From Aegilops tauschii subsp. strangulata (taxonomy: Eukaryota > Streptophyta > Magnoliopsida > Poales > Poaceae): DNA of 64,000 nt. The notes under the pieces are model-generated. The model saw only the letters and a list, made by a program, of their open reading frames with translations, did no database searches and had not been told where the DNA came from. Below, piece by piece: positions 11,706-23,609 of this stretch. The stretch covers positions 642,714,736 through 642,778,735 of the forward strand of contig NC_053036.3 of the NCBI RefSeq assembly GCF_002575655.3, in the 5' to 3' direction. Position 1 is the stretch's first letter. The number at the start of each line of letters is the position of its first letter. The translations under genes were made by a program, and so were the position numbers.

Positions 11706-12375
11706 GTAGCCCTCAAATCTTAAGAAGGTAACGTAGTAACAGCTTAAGATTTGCTTCAATATGAATGTCACAAGCTTGAAGAAATACAGGTTTGTTCATC
11801 TCAATCACTAGTCAGGACTGAGTATTCCACATATGTAGCCCTCAAGTGCCGGGATGTCATGCTTGCAGCAACCTGGGACTTGTAATTTCCTGATGCTCAT
11901 AAAAACTTCAACCAGTGTAGCCCCCAAGGGCCAGGTCATTATGCAAATAATGAGCAGGGACTTTGAAAATATGATCATGTCGACTTTAACAGCAACGTGT
12001 AGCCCCCAAGGGCCGGCTCAGTAAGATGATATTGAGCTGGGACTTTATATATACTTCATTGAGAATAACATTATATGATGTAACTCCCATCATGGGGCTT
12101 GAACCCACGTCCACAAGGTTGAGATCTTTGTGCTTTACCAACTGAGCAGTGGATCCTTCAATAATAGATGAAAATTTGTGTACCTTGAATTGTTGACAGG
12201 AGCAATTGGTAGCCCCCAAGGGCCGACTCATTATGATGTGATGAGTCGGGTCTTCAATAAGGCCAATAAAAATGACTTTGCATTAGCCCCCAAGTGTCAT
12301 GGTGCATGCTTGCAGCGACATGAGACTTGCATGTAATCTCAATTTGAATAATGTAGCCCCCAAGTGCCGGGTCCT
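11706..12375 (-). repeat. Seven polypurine-tract-like motifs in N1
   Basis: The plus strand shows TAGCCCCCAAG or close variants starting at 11706, 11836, 11918, 12000, 12210, 12294 and 12354, most followed by a GCCGG-type string. On the element's own strand this is CTTGGGGGCTA, resembling the polypurine tract that abuts the 3' LTR (GGGGCTAA at 11361-11368). N2 has the same series at 32783-33434. Confidence 0.75.
12084..12156 (-). tRNA. tRNA-Lys(CUU)-like relic inside N1
   Basis: On the minus strand, 73 nt align along their whole length with plant tRNA-Lys: a D-arm GCTCAGTTGGTAAAGC, an anticodon arm CAAAGATCTCAACCTTGTG and a T-arm with GGTTCAAGCCC. The acceptor stem is decayed (5' GGATCCA; 3' ATGGGA) and the anticodon loop is mutated (ATCTCAA), so a working tRNA is unlikely. 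The N2 copy at 33144-33216 keeps the CTCTTAA loop of tRNA-Lys(CUU). The relic is within an element whose primer-binding site also matches tRNA-Lys. Confidence 0.6.
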
Positions 12376-12784
12376 AAGCCTGCAGCGACTCGGGACTATT
12401 CGTTCCATTGTAGAATAAATCATATCCTTTGATAAAATAATAGCCATTGCGCTAAAGCGACTTTGAAAACCTCAATAATACCGGTTATTAATAACCGTAA
12501 TAAAAATCCAGCCATGTTGGCTATTCAAGATAATATAATCCAATGATTTATGAGCGCATGATTCCAATGGCGCAATCCAAATATATACTAGCGACTTATA
12601 GTCGAAACCAAACCGGGTTAATAAACACCGGATTATAACTGATCACGTACTGACAACTTGTAATTGACAGTCGAACCGGGTTGTGAACGCCGAATTTAAA
12701 AGCAACAACAAAAATCTTTATCAAAAAGAAAACAAAACTCAAACAAAGGCAAAATAAAAACCATTGTAGGCGAGGCTTTGAGCC

Positions 12785-13025
12785 GATCAAGAGGTGTGAC
12801 TATGGTTCAGACATGACCAAGCCCCCAAATGACATCGTGGCATTACGCCGATCAAGAGGCATGGCTATGGTTCAGGTTCGACCAAAGCCCCCAAGTGATG
12901 CTGTGGCATTGAGCCGATCAAGAGGTGTGACTATGGTTCAGACATGACCAAGGCCCCAAGTGATGTTGTGGCATTACGCCGATCAAGAGGTGTGACAATG
13001 GTTCAGACATGACCAAGCCCCCAAG
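12785..13025 (+). repeat. Tandem ~65-bp repeats in N1, about four copies
   Basis: Each unit contains 'gccgatcaagagg', then 'atggttcag', then 'gaccaagcccccaagtgat'. N2 has a related but longer unit at 34255-34690. Noncoding. Confidence 0.75.
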
Positions 13026-13029
13026 TGAT

Positions 13030-14597
13030 CAATAATATGATAAGCCAATAAGGCATGATATCCATGTTTGAACCGCGCATTATGGCAGCAGGTCCTCTTT
13101 GGCACCCCTTAACTTTTTGCAAGAGATAAATCCTTCTTGAACCGGATGTTAAACCGGATATTGAGAGCTTCAGAGCTTTGTGGGAGACATCTTTCCCTTG
13201 AACAGGATTTTAAACCGGAATCTTCATTTTCAGCCGGAAATTTTCTGACGGCCTTTAAACTCGAACTTGCGAGAATTTAATTCCTTTTTGAACCGGACAT
13301 TGTTAAACCGGATTTGAGCGCTTCAGAGGTTTGTGGGAGAATGGATTTCCCTTGAACCGGGTCGTAAACCGGAATCCTTTCTGATGACCCGGAACTTCTT
13401 CATTGAGCCGGGATTTTGTAACTGTTACATACTTTCTAAGCCGGAAATTTTCTGACAGCTTTTAAATTTTCATCAATATAATAGTAGCCGCCGGGACCGG
13501 GTTATCTTTCCCTCCATCGTCCTGGGGTTCTTAAATTTGCTGAAACTGGCAAGATTTGCTGAGTCATGTCATCATAGCCCCTGTGTCTCAAAGGTGACTC
13601 GAGGAGTTGGCTTGAGATTCTCCATATTTGACCGTGATGTAAACCGGCATAACTTGTATATCATTGGTGTTGATAGCACGATGTGAATCCACAGAAGGTT
13701 GAGGTGACTGCGGCGGGTTATAAATGATCCCGCATGAGCCGTGTCAGCAACTCGGCCAATGGTTCCTTCCAATTGGCGATTTGAAGTTGACCAAACTGTA
13801 GTGGCAGCGATCTGTGCGCATGTCCATTGATCCATCCAGTGCAGACGGCGGCTGAATGATAATTTGCCTCCAATGTATTGGAAGAAAAACCGGGCTACCC
13901 AAGCAGTGACTTGCTCATACTCAATAAACAACTCATGCATATAAATGCGGCCCGGTGTGTTGATGTAGACCAGGCCGCGAGAGACGGACGACAAAGACGA
14001 CCGCAGCATCAGAGGCGGCTCGGACAGATGAGTCGGCCGCGGCATTGTAAGCCGGTGCGGACGGGAGAGTCGGCACTGGTGGTGTAAACCGGCACAGACG
14101 GGCGAGTCGGCCACAGGGACGGTCCCGGTGAGTTTGAAGTAGTCCTAGCCGCAAGGGCGGTGTCTTGTGCATATATTCTTTAATCATTATGGCACGGTCA
14201 TATGCTAGCGCATGACAATAATTATGCGATTTATATAATTTATATATCCATGATCCGGCCATCGTCTTTGTAGTGACCAATTGTCCTGCATATAAAATAC
14301 AAAGACCAAAGTAATTGTTCTTTGATGAAAACAATATGTGTTAATAAAATATAGTTAGAGGGATATCACCTGATTCGGCCTTGAGGAGTTGTATATAACA
14401 CCCATGTATCTCCAGTTATTTTGATGGTGTTTGAGACCATGATCATCATAGTGACCGTTTAACAATGAGCAAGTGCAACTCGCCAGCGGTTTATGACAGC
14501 AGCAAAGGGGCCCGGTGGCGTGTAACAGAAGCAAGGCCGGTTCAAGGCTGCAGGGGCGACCCCAACTGTTTTGGTTGGGTTGACAAGTCCACACCTA
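13030..14597 (-). other. N1 internal region, noncoding, 3' half
   Basis: This is collinear with N2 34740-35830. Short 'aaccggat' strings recur (13140-13400) and a GC-rich repeat of 'gcggacgggcgagtcggcc' type lies at 13980-14130. A long minus frame at 13572-14114 has a partial counterpart in N2 (35004-35285), but the two diverge in frame and no domain is recognised, so it is not called a gene. Confidence 0.55.
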
Positions 14598-15106
14598 TCT
14601 ATAATACCTAAATAGTTCATCCCCACTACCCTATTTCTCTTGACATGCAGGCTATCCACCTCAGCAGCCTTGCCACCTCATATTTTTTGCAGCATTTTTT
14701 GTTTGAGAAAAAGTATTTTCACAGAAAATCGTGTGATTCAACTCTGGTAACTGAAGTGGGCCTCTTCCATCCTCGATTATCAATGAATGGGTGTAAAAAC
14801 CAACCAAGAGAAGCCCATCCGCCCATCTCTCTGTATCTCTCTTACTCTTCCATCGTCTCTCCTGGCAGCAGATCACACGACGACGGTGACCACCGCCCAC
14901 GCATCACCGGACGGTGCCCTGCAACCGACGCTCCGCCATTCACCCGGGCAACAACGCCTTCCGCTGCCCCTATCATTCATAGATGCACGCCCTCCACTAC
15001 CTCCCATCCCCTCCATGTCCACGACGATCTAGCAGATTAGGACACCACGGCTGGTCAAGATGTTAGATCGGGTCGAGGCTGTCGCTCTCCTGGTGTCTCA
15101 CGTCCT

Positions 15107-15330
15107 GGTGGCGGAGGAGCTGACCTCTATGGATACGTCAGCGACAGTCGCTGTGGTGGAACAGGAAGAGGCAACAACGGCTACGGCCGCGGGGAAGGCG
15201 GCCGTGGATGCTACAAGTGAGGGACTCGGCGAGGAGGCTACGGTCGTGGTGGTGGGGTCGGCGAAGCTGGTAATGGTGGCGGCCATGGTTGCTGCAACTC
15301 CGGCGAGGAGGGCCATATGGAATTGATAGC
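15107..15330 (+). pseudogene. Captured fragment of a glycine-rich zinc-knuckle protein gene
   Basis: One frame reads a Gly-rich segment (NNGYGRGEGGRGCYK, stop, GTRRGGYGRGGG) and then HGCCNSGEEGHMELIAP. This is the arrangement of plant glycine-rich RNA-binding / cold-shock-domain proteins with CCHC knuckles (C-x2-C-x4-H-x4-C). Both knuckles are broken: the first has a stop where the second Cys should be, and the second has Ser for Cys. Only this part of the gene is present. It probably came from a host gene by Helitron capture and cannot encode a working protein as read. Confidence 0.5.
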
Positions 15331-17822
15331 CCCAGCAAGACCTACTCTAGGTACTTCCCCATCCCTTTGAATCAGATCCTGTCTTGCCTATTACGTCATG
15401 ATTTCCTTCTTAATTAGCAGCAACTCATATCGGCGTGATTGATAGAATCTTCAACGTTCCTTTGCCCTGCTCGTAGGAAGATGGAAGATGTCGTGGAAGC
15501 TATATATGGATGGATCCATGTAATGAGATTTCCCTGTTTGATAGAGACAACCATGGATGGCGTCCTTTTTGTCTAATATATCCATCTATTAGGAAGCCAA
15601 TTCTGCTAACTTCGCAATTATGTCTCCTCCTTCGCCACTTCTGTAGGTATAAGCAAACCTCCCCTCATTCACAGGTTCCCCTCTTGGGACAACTGTCTAC
15701 CGGCCTCCTGTTCATTCCCTCTCTCCGTTCTCTGTTTCTCTCTCAATCTATCATTTACTGACAAATTACTTTAATGATATGTTCAACTGATATTTTCCTT
15801 TACATTTTATTTTTGCCAAATGCCACGACATCTCTCGCTGTACTGGCTTGCCAATTAAAACACCCAATCTTTTTGATATTTTTTGTGCAGATGTTTTAAT
15901 CTATGGGCAAGGTCTTTGGTGAAAATGGTATCTACATATTTTTTTTAAGAAAATCTAGGTAACTTTTATGCTCCACTATCTACTCAATATGTCTTTTGAA
16001 CCTATGAATGCACTCATTGATGACAAATTCATTAGTTCATATAGCAGTTCATAATTTGCATTAAAAGAGAAGAGCAATTTTTGTAGGACGAGTTACATAG
16101 TACCCATTATCACAGCCATTCAATCTGGACTCCGGTGCATGTGGATGTGTACGTAGATTCGAAAATTAGGAGACATGGCAGGCGCCCAGCGCTTAATACT
16201 CTGGCAAGGGCTGAGGCCCGTGATAGCGACCCAAGCTACAGTTTCTGTCACTATGGAGCACTGCGGTAGCTACAGTTCTACACAAATAAAAAAACACTCA
16301 CTCTCCGTTGGATGACCTGCTCTCTCTGGCTAGAAAGAATCTTTCCTCACAAAAAGCTCTCTCTTTTCTGACATGAAAATGTAATCTACATCCACATGTG
16401 CAAGCTCTGTGCACATGTTCTCTCTCACCTTCGTAAAATAAAACTTCCTTTCAAAAGCTGGTCTATCTCTCACTTATCTGATAAGAACGAGTCCTCTCTC
16501 TGTGTCACATGCTACTTCTCTCTTCAAATTTTGCAAAGAATGTTTTTCCCTCTTTGAATCTCCCACGTAGGGTCTCTCTCTCTCTCAAAGAAATTTTCTC
16601 AATGAACTTTTTTCTCACTCTCACATGCTTTCTCTGTCTTCACTTTTCCCCTGCAGCGCCACGCTTTTCTATTAGCTGGCCCACTCTTTCTCTAGCAGGC
16701 AGGCCTATACCTACTTGTGATTACTGTTTAGCTGGACAGGACAAGGCACGGCAGCGAAGAGCTGCACAGCCCGTGATGCTCCCTTTGTGCACAAATCCAA
16801 AAGCAAACCAATGGTCCAGATAAGAGGTACCGAGGAGTTCGAGCTAGGAAGGAACTTTGCGCTAAAAAAGAGGAATTCGAGCAGTTTATGTTCCCTATCT
16901 ATCTTCTAGATTCTCAGTTATTTATCTAGCATCAGATAAGAATAATATCCTGTGTCTCTTCTTGATAGTGATGATATATTGCCATCTTTGTAATCTTTAT
17001 CATTATATATATTGACAATCAGTTCTCCTACCGTTCATTATTTTGTTGATTTTGTTGAGGAAAGCTTTGTTCTTTACCTTTATTATTGGTACCTGTCCTC
17101 TGGCAGATTCTTTTGTAATGTCAATCAACAAGCTGTTTGATGAAAAACCGAAGTAGTCTAGCAATCTTGCTGAATTATATTATTGTCACATGCATTTGTC
17201 TTCATAAGTCTCATGCATGCATCGAAGAAGCGTGTGATTTCAAAAGTCCCTTCCTCGGCACTAAATATACTGACATACTCTCTTTTGTATCATCTACCCT
17301 ATATCTTATATGCAGTAAAATATATAGGTAACGCAGAAACTACTGGAAACAAAGATTATGCAAGGAGACTTGCCAACACATGGTGTATTTTTGTGTATGT
17401 ATATATAGTGTTGGGGAATTAATTTTTAAATTTTCTATATATGTCCTAAGATCTGGACCAATTTCTCTCCACTATGCAAAAAATTATGCGTATTAAATTG
17501 ATATGTATCTATGGAATTTGGTTATCCCATTCAGTTTATGTAAAAGTTGACATCCTGTTTTTATCAATATCTATCTTTGTAGAATATTCAAGTTTGTTTA
17601 ATCTGATTGCATTGGTCATATATGTGTTGTAAGTGTGCTTGCATGGCCAAGTAGTTCTGGTCCATCAAGTCAACTTATTGTCCATAAACCGTACATCTAA
17701 TAATTTTTGCACCTTTGTGATGTGACTTTCAAGAATGAATGTCTTACTACAACTGTTGTTTTGACAAGCTTTCTGTAGTTTGCAAGATTGAAATACTATA
17801 GAGTTATCATTCTGGAAATGTG

Positions 17823-18048
17823 GTTTGCGTTAGCTCGCAAGCATTCCACTTCAGTGGTATAACTCATCTCCTTCTTATCTCTTATTTGTCCACTACGAAT
17901 AGACATAGTGAATTTTTACAACTTGCTATACAATTGTTTGCGTTAGCTCGCAAGCATTCCACTTCAGTGGTATAATTCATCTCCTTCTTATCTCTTATTT
18001 GTCCACTAAGAATAGACATAGTGAATTTTTACAACTTGGTATACAATT
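17823..18048 (+). repeat. 113-bp tandem duplication near the Helitron 3' end
   Basis: Two copies, starting at 17823 and 17936, both begin GTTTGCGTTAGCTCGCAAGC and are almost identical. They lie just inside the terminal hairpin. Confidence 0.9.
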
Positions 18049-18080
18049 TTTTCCGCGGCAACACGCGGGGCGTTATCTAG

Positions 18081-21000
18081 TATAAAGTAGTATCCCGTGC
18101 TTCATTGACATGTGATGCGCGTGTCCGTTCAATGGCGCCTTGCAGCTGGACGCTTGGGCTGTCTCCGATATGTTGATATAAACCAGACCATAGGGACGGC
18201 GGGCTACACGTGCATCCACTGGGTCACTCGTTGCGGATAGATGTTGGTACAATCTTTGGCGGGTGAGCTCACCGGCTTGACGCGTGACAAGTTCCAAACT
18301 GGTAGTTTTCCTCGCGTGGCCATAGCAAACGGAGACAAAAACTGATCTTGTGGGTCGTAGCAGTATCGTGGTACTGGTTAATCTGACGCATTGCAGTAAA
18401 CTAGCCACAAGGACAACAACTATGTGTGTTTTCGTCGGCCGGTTCTGTTCGTGTCAAAATGGTAACATAAGTACTGGTTGTGCTTTTTTACTATTTGGTG
18501 AGTACGCCAGATCGGTCAGGTACGTAGCAGACGCAAGATTGTCCATTGGGATTCAGTCAAGTTTTGAACCGCTGGCATCTTTGAATATCAAATTGGAATT
18601 TAGAACATCTGGACAATACCCCAGCTCCTTTGATTTCATGTATGGCCATCCATTAGACCTAGTGATTGTCAAACATTGATGCTTTGTGCGAATAAACAAT
18701 GGATGTGGTAGAGCTATTTTGCCTTTCCTGTCTTCTGTGCATGCGCGACCCAAGCGCTCTTTGTTTATCTCTTCCAACTGCATCCATCAGCCAACTCGAA
18801 AGCAAGGGCCACAGGCAATTCGGCGGCTCGGGAGCGAGGGCACAATCGGAGGCAACCCGGCGGGGTCTCGCAGGGGCGGCCGAGGCGGCTCAGCGGCAAA
18901 ACGGGCCGAGTTGGAGCAGCGCAGAAACAAGACACTCTTCGGTAGCTTGGTGAGATGACAAACAGCGGCGACTTGACCCCGGCCATGAAGGCTGGCGGTT
19001 TAAAGTGCGAGACAGAGGAGGAGGGCAGATCCGGCCACGGAGGCGGGTCAAGCGGAGCAACAGTAGCACGCCACAGAAGGTGACCCGGCGCGGCGGCGGC
19101 AGCAGTTTACGGCGACTCGCGGCAGAAAGGAAATCACTACTGCCAGTGCTGCTTTTCTTTTCGCGACGGAACTGACACTTCACAGAAACCGGCGCGCTAG
19201 TACCAAACCCAAAGCACAACAACACCGGCCATCTTCAGCTTAACACTGCCACTCCTTTTGTGTGATCAGGAACGTAATTGATTTCAGTCGTGGATTTATC
19301 CCCACAAGACCATCACCAAGAAAAATGTCCAATGTTGGTAACTGACGAAGAATTTGGATATGGCATCAAACGCCAAGATGCGGTTGCAGCAGACCTGACC
19401 AAAGGTTGTTGAAAACTTGGTGGAAAACGTGAAAACCGGCAAGTGTTGTAGGTCCGGGTCAGGGTCGAAGTTTTTGCAGCAGACATGGTGTGTACTTTGT
19501 TGAACTTCGGCTCGGCGACACCGAGACTGGCGATTCACGGCAAGGGCGGCTGACTCTGATAAAGCAGAGGCTGCGCAATGTGGTTTAACACAGCTGGGTC
19601 ACCGGGTAAATTGAAGAGGTGCCAGCAAAGGATGAGCCCGCGGGTTACGGCGGCGGCTTGCTAGAACAGCTCGGCGCAATGGCCGGGGAAGCGAGGCGAG
19701 GCGCCTTGGAGCCGCGGCGGCGACTCGCGGGTCGAGGTTAGTGCGCCAGAGGTGACCCGGTCGGGGCGGCGGTTTAACCCGCGGCGGTTCACTGGCAAGG
19801 GAAGCTACGGCCGGGTTACACGGAGGCGGCGCGGCGATTTAGCTCATACAGGGGACCCGACGGAGGTTGTGGACGCGAGAGACAGCTCCATACGGCGGTG
19901 AAGTAGCAAAATCCTCAGCAGACAAAAAGGACAGCGGCCAAAACCAGCGAGCCCGGAGCAAAGTCAAGCAGAGGCGGAGGCAACTCGACCAAGGTACAGC
20001 GACTTGCGAATGAAGGACACACGGCGGCGACTCGCGGAGGCGAATCCGGGTCAGCTCGGTGAAAGCGAATCCGGGTTATGGTCGACGGGTCAGTGGTTCC
20101 AAGGTGGGTCATGGCAATGACTCGGGGTGAAAAATCTGTTGTAGGCTTGTAGCTCGGCGACAGCGCCGGGTCATCAGTGCGGCAACTCGGTGGTGATTTA
20201 AACCAGAGGCCGACGAGGCGGCTTGTAGCTGGGGCTTAATTCGGCGGCAGTTTGGCTCTGTCGGAGGCCAGGCTGAAGGAGAGGTAAGTCACCTGGCGGA
20301 TCCATCCACGGCAGCCAGCCGGCTTATAGAGAGACACAGCAGCCCCGGCAGCTCGACGGTGGCCGCTCAAGGTGCAGAGGAAGCCAGCCACTGGCACGCT
20401 GGTAAAGCGGGCCGGAACGATGGTGGAGTTGGCCTCAAGCCATGGAGGCCAGCCGGTGAGGGGAGGCGATTCGACGGTGGCTTCAGGGCCGATCCAGCCC
20501 TCCTCGAGGCGAGGCAGCAGTTTGGCACGACCGCAGGGGCAGCGGTTTGACGCCGGGGCGAGGCAGCTGCGACTGTTCGGCGGAACCCAGCGGAAGCGAA
20601 CAACGGCCGCGAACCTCGGAACAGAGGCACGGCGACTTGGAGAGGAGAACATCCATCGCGGTGGCAGGCGTAAGTCGATCCGAGCGCTTGGCGAAGATTC
20701 AAAGAGGCCACAGCAGCTCGGACGGCACAGAGGTAGGGCCAGCGGCGGCTGTGGAGCATCGACAGGGCTCGGGCCGTGCACCTATGCTGGCGGAGAAAGC
20801 AAGGCCCGGCGTGGGCCGGGACAGAAAGCGGAGACGTAGGGCGGGGCCAGCCCCGGAGATGGCGGCTCACCGGTCGCCGGTTTGGGGTCGGAACGGTGGC
20901 GGAGGCCGGCTTGAAGCGAGGGCGGGGGCGCGGTCAATGGACGAGTCCTCGTCATGGCCGGTTCTGTTTCGGGGTCGTGGTCTCCTCCTCTTCCTTTTTT

Positions 21001-21371
21001 TTTGTACCTTTCCTTTTCCTTGATTACTTTCCCTGCTCCAGCTCGGATGCTTGTCGTAATTGGACCCGGCCGCTGATTCTGCCAATTCCTACGAGCTCGG
21101 TGGACTTTGTAATATGCCGGTTTCAGAGGAAAAAATTCCAATCAATCTCGGCAGATCAAAGTGATTAGATGAACCGCCGGATGTTAGCAATGAACAGACC
21201 GTAACCCTAACTGCTCTTGACTTTGGACAAATCTTGTATTTTGTTGCTCTGGCTGCTTGATATTGAAACAATATAACTCCTTTGTTGATGACTCTTTTTC
21301 ATCTTGAAAAATTGCCAACTTTTCGAACCCTAGAAAAGATCCCTCCAAGAACTCAACACCACCATGCGCGG
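18081..21371 (-). other. N1 internal region next to the primer-binding site, GC-rich and noncoding
   Basis: This is the region just downstream of the primer-binding site in the element's own direction. It is GC-rich, so several long open frames appear on both strands at 20236-21168, but they overlap each other, are low-complexity (Ala/Arg/Pro/Gly) and show no gag motif. N2 has a comparable GC-rich stretch at 36600-37500. Confidence 0.6.
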
Positions 21372-21389
21372 GCCCCACGGTGGGCGCCA
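21372..21389 (-). promoter_or_regulatory. Primer-binding site of N1 (tRNA-Lys)
   Basis: Reads TGGCGCCCACCGTGGGGC on the minus strand, complementary to the 3' end of plant tRNA-Lys including CCA. It starts 2 nt from the LTR edge at 21392. Confidence 0.8.
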
Positions 21390-21391
21390 AC

Positions 21392-22037
21392 TGTCGTGGT
21401 TTTGTCACGGCAGATGTCCTAATGAAAGGACTTAGTAGTGAGGCCAACACATCTATATGGTAGCTTGAGAGGGGTTGAGCGGAATCGAGAGACGTAACAC
21501 AAGACAGGGATTTAGACAGCTTCGGGTCCCGGGAAACATCATCCAGTAACAACCCTATATGCTGTTTGAGGATAGGTTTGATTATGATCATGAGGAAGTC
21601 GCCGTAAACCGGCTCTCCTCTAGTTGTGTCTAGCCCTAGAGATTTTTCTTCTTGCTTGTAGCTCGTCCCCCTTTGGGGAGCCCTGCCCCACTTTATATAT
21701 GTTGAAGGGGCGGGTTACACGTAGAGTCCAACTCGGACTTAAGACTTAACTATTCTAACTTATCTTTATGGGCTTCTTAACATCTTGGGCTTCATAACAT
21801 CTTGGGCTTCATAACGCCTAGCAACCCAGTTATCACTGTTTGCCGGTTTAAGATGGTCTGCCGGTTTAAGATTTGACTTAACTCCTGCTGGTTTACCACC
21901 TGCCTTAACACTTGCCGATTTACCACCTGCCGGTTTACCGTCCGTCATAGCCATCTGTCTTAACTGTCTGCCGGTTTACCAAGTCCCAGCCGGTTTACAA
22001 CTCCGGCCGGATCATAACGCGGGATATATCCCCGACA
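21392..22037 (-). repeat. 5' LTR of N1
   Basis: 646 bp; on its own strand it starts TGTCGGGGATATATCCC and ends ACAAAACCACGACA. A TATATA string near 21694-21700 could serve as the promoter. It differs from the left LTR by many substitutions and by the number of short internal tandem units. Confidence 0.85.
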
Positions 22038-22469
22038 GATTGCTTTCATCATATTACTTTTGTATTAAATCTCTTCAATTGTCACACCTAATAATAATTA
22101 ATAAAGTGGCCGTATGCATCGCCCAGATGCAGAGGCCCGGGGTCATCCTCCTTTTCTAAAAAAAGGCATGCAAATTAATTGTGTGTTACGATATACAGTA
22201 CAGTAGTACAAGTCTGGTCGTTACCTTTTCTTCGTGTTTTCTTTGTCTCTTTATGTTTTCGATATATACTCACCTATTTTTGCACATTTGTTTACTCTGC
22301 CATTGGGTTTCAACAAAAAATTACCTTGAAATTGTTTTCTAATAGCAATCAGGCTCTTTATTGCTCAATGTCCGGATTACACCTTTGATTGAATAACTTT
22401 AATCAGGAAAGAAATGCATGACTTACATCATAGCAACAAGCAGAAACAATGCTAAGAGCTTCTTTGTTA

Positions 22470-22548
22470 CTCACTGTAAAATAATACAAGAGCGTTTAGA
22501 TCATTATTTTAGTGATGTAAATGCTCTTATATTTCTTTACAGAGGGAG
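22470..22548 (+). mobile_element. Short Stowaway MITE
   Basis: 79 bp between TA dinucleotides (22468-22469 and 22549-22550). The right end is CTTTACAGAGGGAG and the left end is CTCACTGTAAAATAATAC. The internal arms 'aagagcgtttagatca' and 'tgatgtaaatgctctt' are inverted copies. The right terminus fits the Triticeae Stowaway consensus; the left is mutated. Confidence 0.7.
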
Positions 22549-22689
22549 TACACAAGTGTGGAGCAAATTTTGCCTCACGGTTAATATGAAGAAGCTTGAA
22601 ACCCTGAAAGGATCAGCTCAAAATTTTCAGTTCGTTCAGAATGTGGACCTTCCTTCTAATCGAGCACCCCTGCCCTGCTAGTATGCCAC

Positions 22690-23270
22690 AGGAAGAGTAA
22701 GGCGGAGCAATCAGTTTGAACAATGGCTTGGTGAACATTTCTGTTGATAGCTGCTTCTATTTCCCTCTCTGGCAGTCAAGAGTTCGCTGATAAATGTATC
22801 CACCACTAGCAGCTGCCTGATACAGCCTTCCTCCATAAGACACTGACACTTTCTCGCCAGACATAACCGGACCCAACAGTTCGGTTTGCAACATCAAGAG
22901 AACCATTAGTGTTAATAATCGTCCAACCTTGGGGAGAAAGCGTCTGGCGTGCCGGACTTCCTACAGAACTTGACGCCGAAATAGGGAGCTCGAGATTGGA
23001 CACCAGTTCATCCACAAGCAGTAAAGATCTGATAGGTTGATACTTCTCCTCTCAATGCACAAATCTATTTCTGCTTAACAAATGCGCCAGAGTAGTGTGA
23101 TCATATAAGCCTTACCATCTTTGGACACTGCATCGTCCATATATAGTAAAATCACTAGCCCAAGTGACTGGATGCAACCTTGGCAACTTGAGCCCTCTCT
23201 CTGTTCCAGCACCGATGCCCAGATTTTTTTGGCATGCTCGCATTCCACCATGGAACGTGGTTTCTTCACT
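22690..23270 (-). pseudogene. RNase H-like / zf-RVT gene fragment
   Basis: On the minus strand, a Cys/His segment (CHSEETTFHG and, in another frame, VECEHAKKIWA) is followed about 200 bp later by GWTIINTNGSLDVANRTVGSGYVWR. The second resembles the first strand and catalytic Asp region of plant RNase H-like domains, where the usual form is K-x-N-x-D-G; here the Asp is replaced (NTNGS). This order, zinc-binding reverse-transcriptase domain then RNase H, occurs in many LINE-related plant genes. Frameshifts and stops interrupt it. The inverted arm at 930-1991 carries the beginning of the same fragment. Confidence 0.55.
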
Positions 23271-23559
23271 ATGACAATAGAGTTTGCAAATAGCAGACTC
23301 CATCACATGGATGGCACCCCACTAGTTAACTGTAACATGGCAGAAATCCTGTAAGTACTCTCCTCCAGAAAACTCGAAATTTCTTACTTGTGTAATGATG
23401 CACGGAGTAGTGTACAGAGTACTCTGCCTTCAAGCTCGAATTGTGTTCAAAGAGACAAGGTTGTTGTATTATATAGTACTAGTATGAGCCTCAGATCGGA
23501 CCTTGGGTTCTCTAGTATACTACAGCCCAAGCCCCAATCTCTCTCTCTCGCGCGCGCGT

Positions 23560-23609
<50 letters not shown>

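Larger units (their letters stand above)
14598..18080 (+). mobile_element. Nonautonomous Helitron inserted in N1
   Basis: The 5' end is TCTATAATACCTAAATAG directly after an A at 14597. The 3' end is CTAG at 18077-18080 followed by T at 18081, preceded by a hairpin (CCGCG, 6-nt loop, CGCGG) at about 18052-18067. These are the expected 5' TC, 3' hairpin plus CTRR and A/T insertion site, with no target duplication. No Rep/helicase is found in the 3.5 kb, so it depends on another element. It carries a captured gene fragment and a 113-bp tandem duplication near its 3' end. Confidence 0.75.
1992..22037 (-). mobile_element. N1: nonautonomous tRNA-Lys-primed LTR retrotransposon, with nested insertions
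   Basis: On the minus strand the element starts TGTCGGGGATATATCCC at 22037 and ends in CGTGACAAAACCACGACA at 1992. The right LTR (21392-22037) is followed by a primer-binding site matching the 3' end of tRNA-Lys (TGGCGCCCACCGTGGGGC), which fixes the orientation. The left LTR is split by element A. No gag, protease, integrase or reverse transcriptase is recognisable in the internal region (11361-21371). A Helitron at 14598-18080 interrupts it. The two LTRs differ at roughly one base in seventeen by eye, far more than in N2. The five bases outside each end (ATGGT and GATTG) do not match, so the copy is old or is a recombinant of two elements. N2 at 31614-38593 is the same family. Confidence 0.8.

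Noticed and set aside
13572..14114. 180-codon minus frame in N1 with a partial counterpart in N2
   Set aside because: Similarity is explained by nucleotide homology between the two elements; frames diverge and the N2 copy is short and differs in start and end.
20236..21168. Several open frames of 120-180 codons on both strands in N1
   Set aside because: They overlap each other in different frames, are Ala/Arg/Pro/Gly-rich and lie in GC-rich sequence; no domain or conserved frame with N2.
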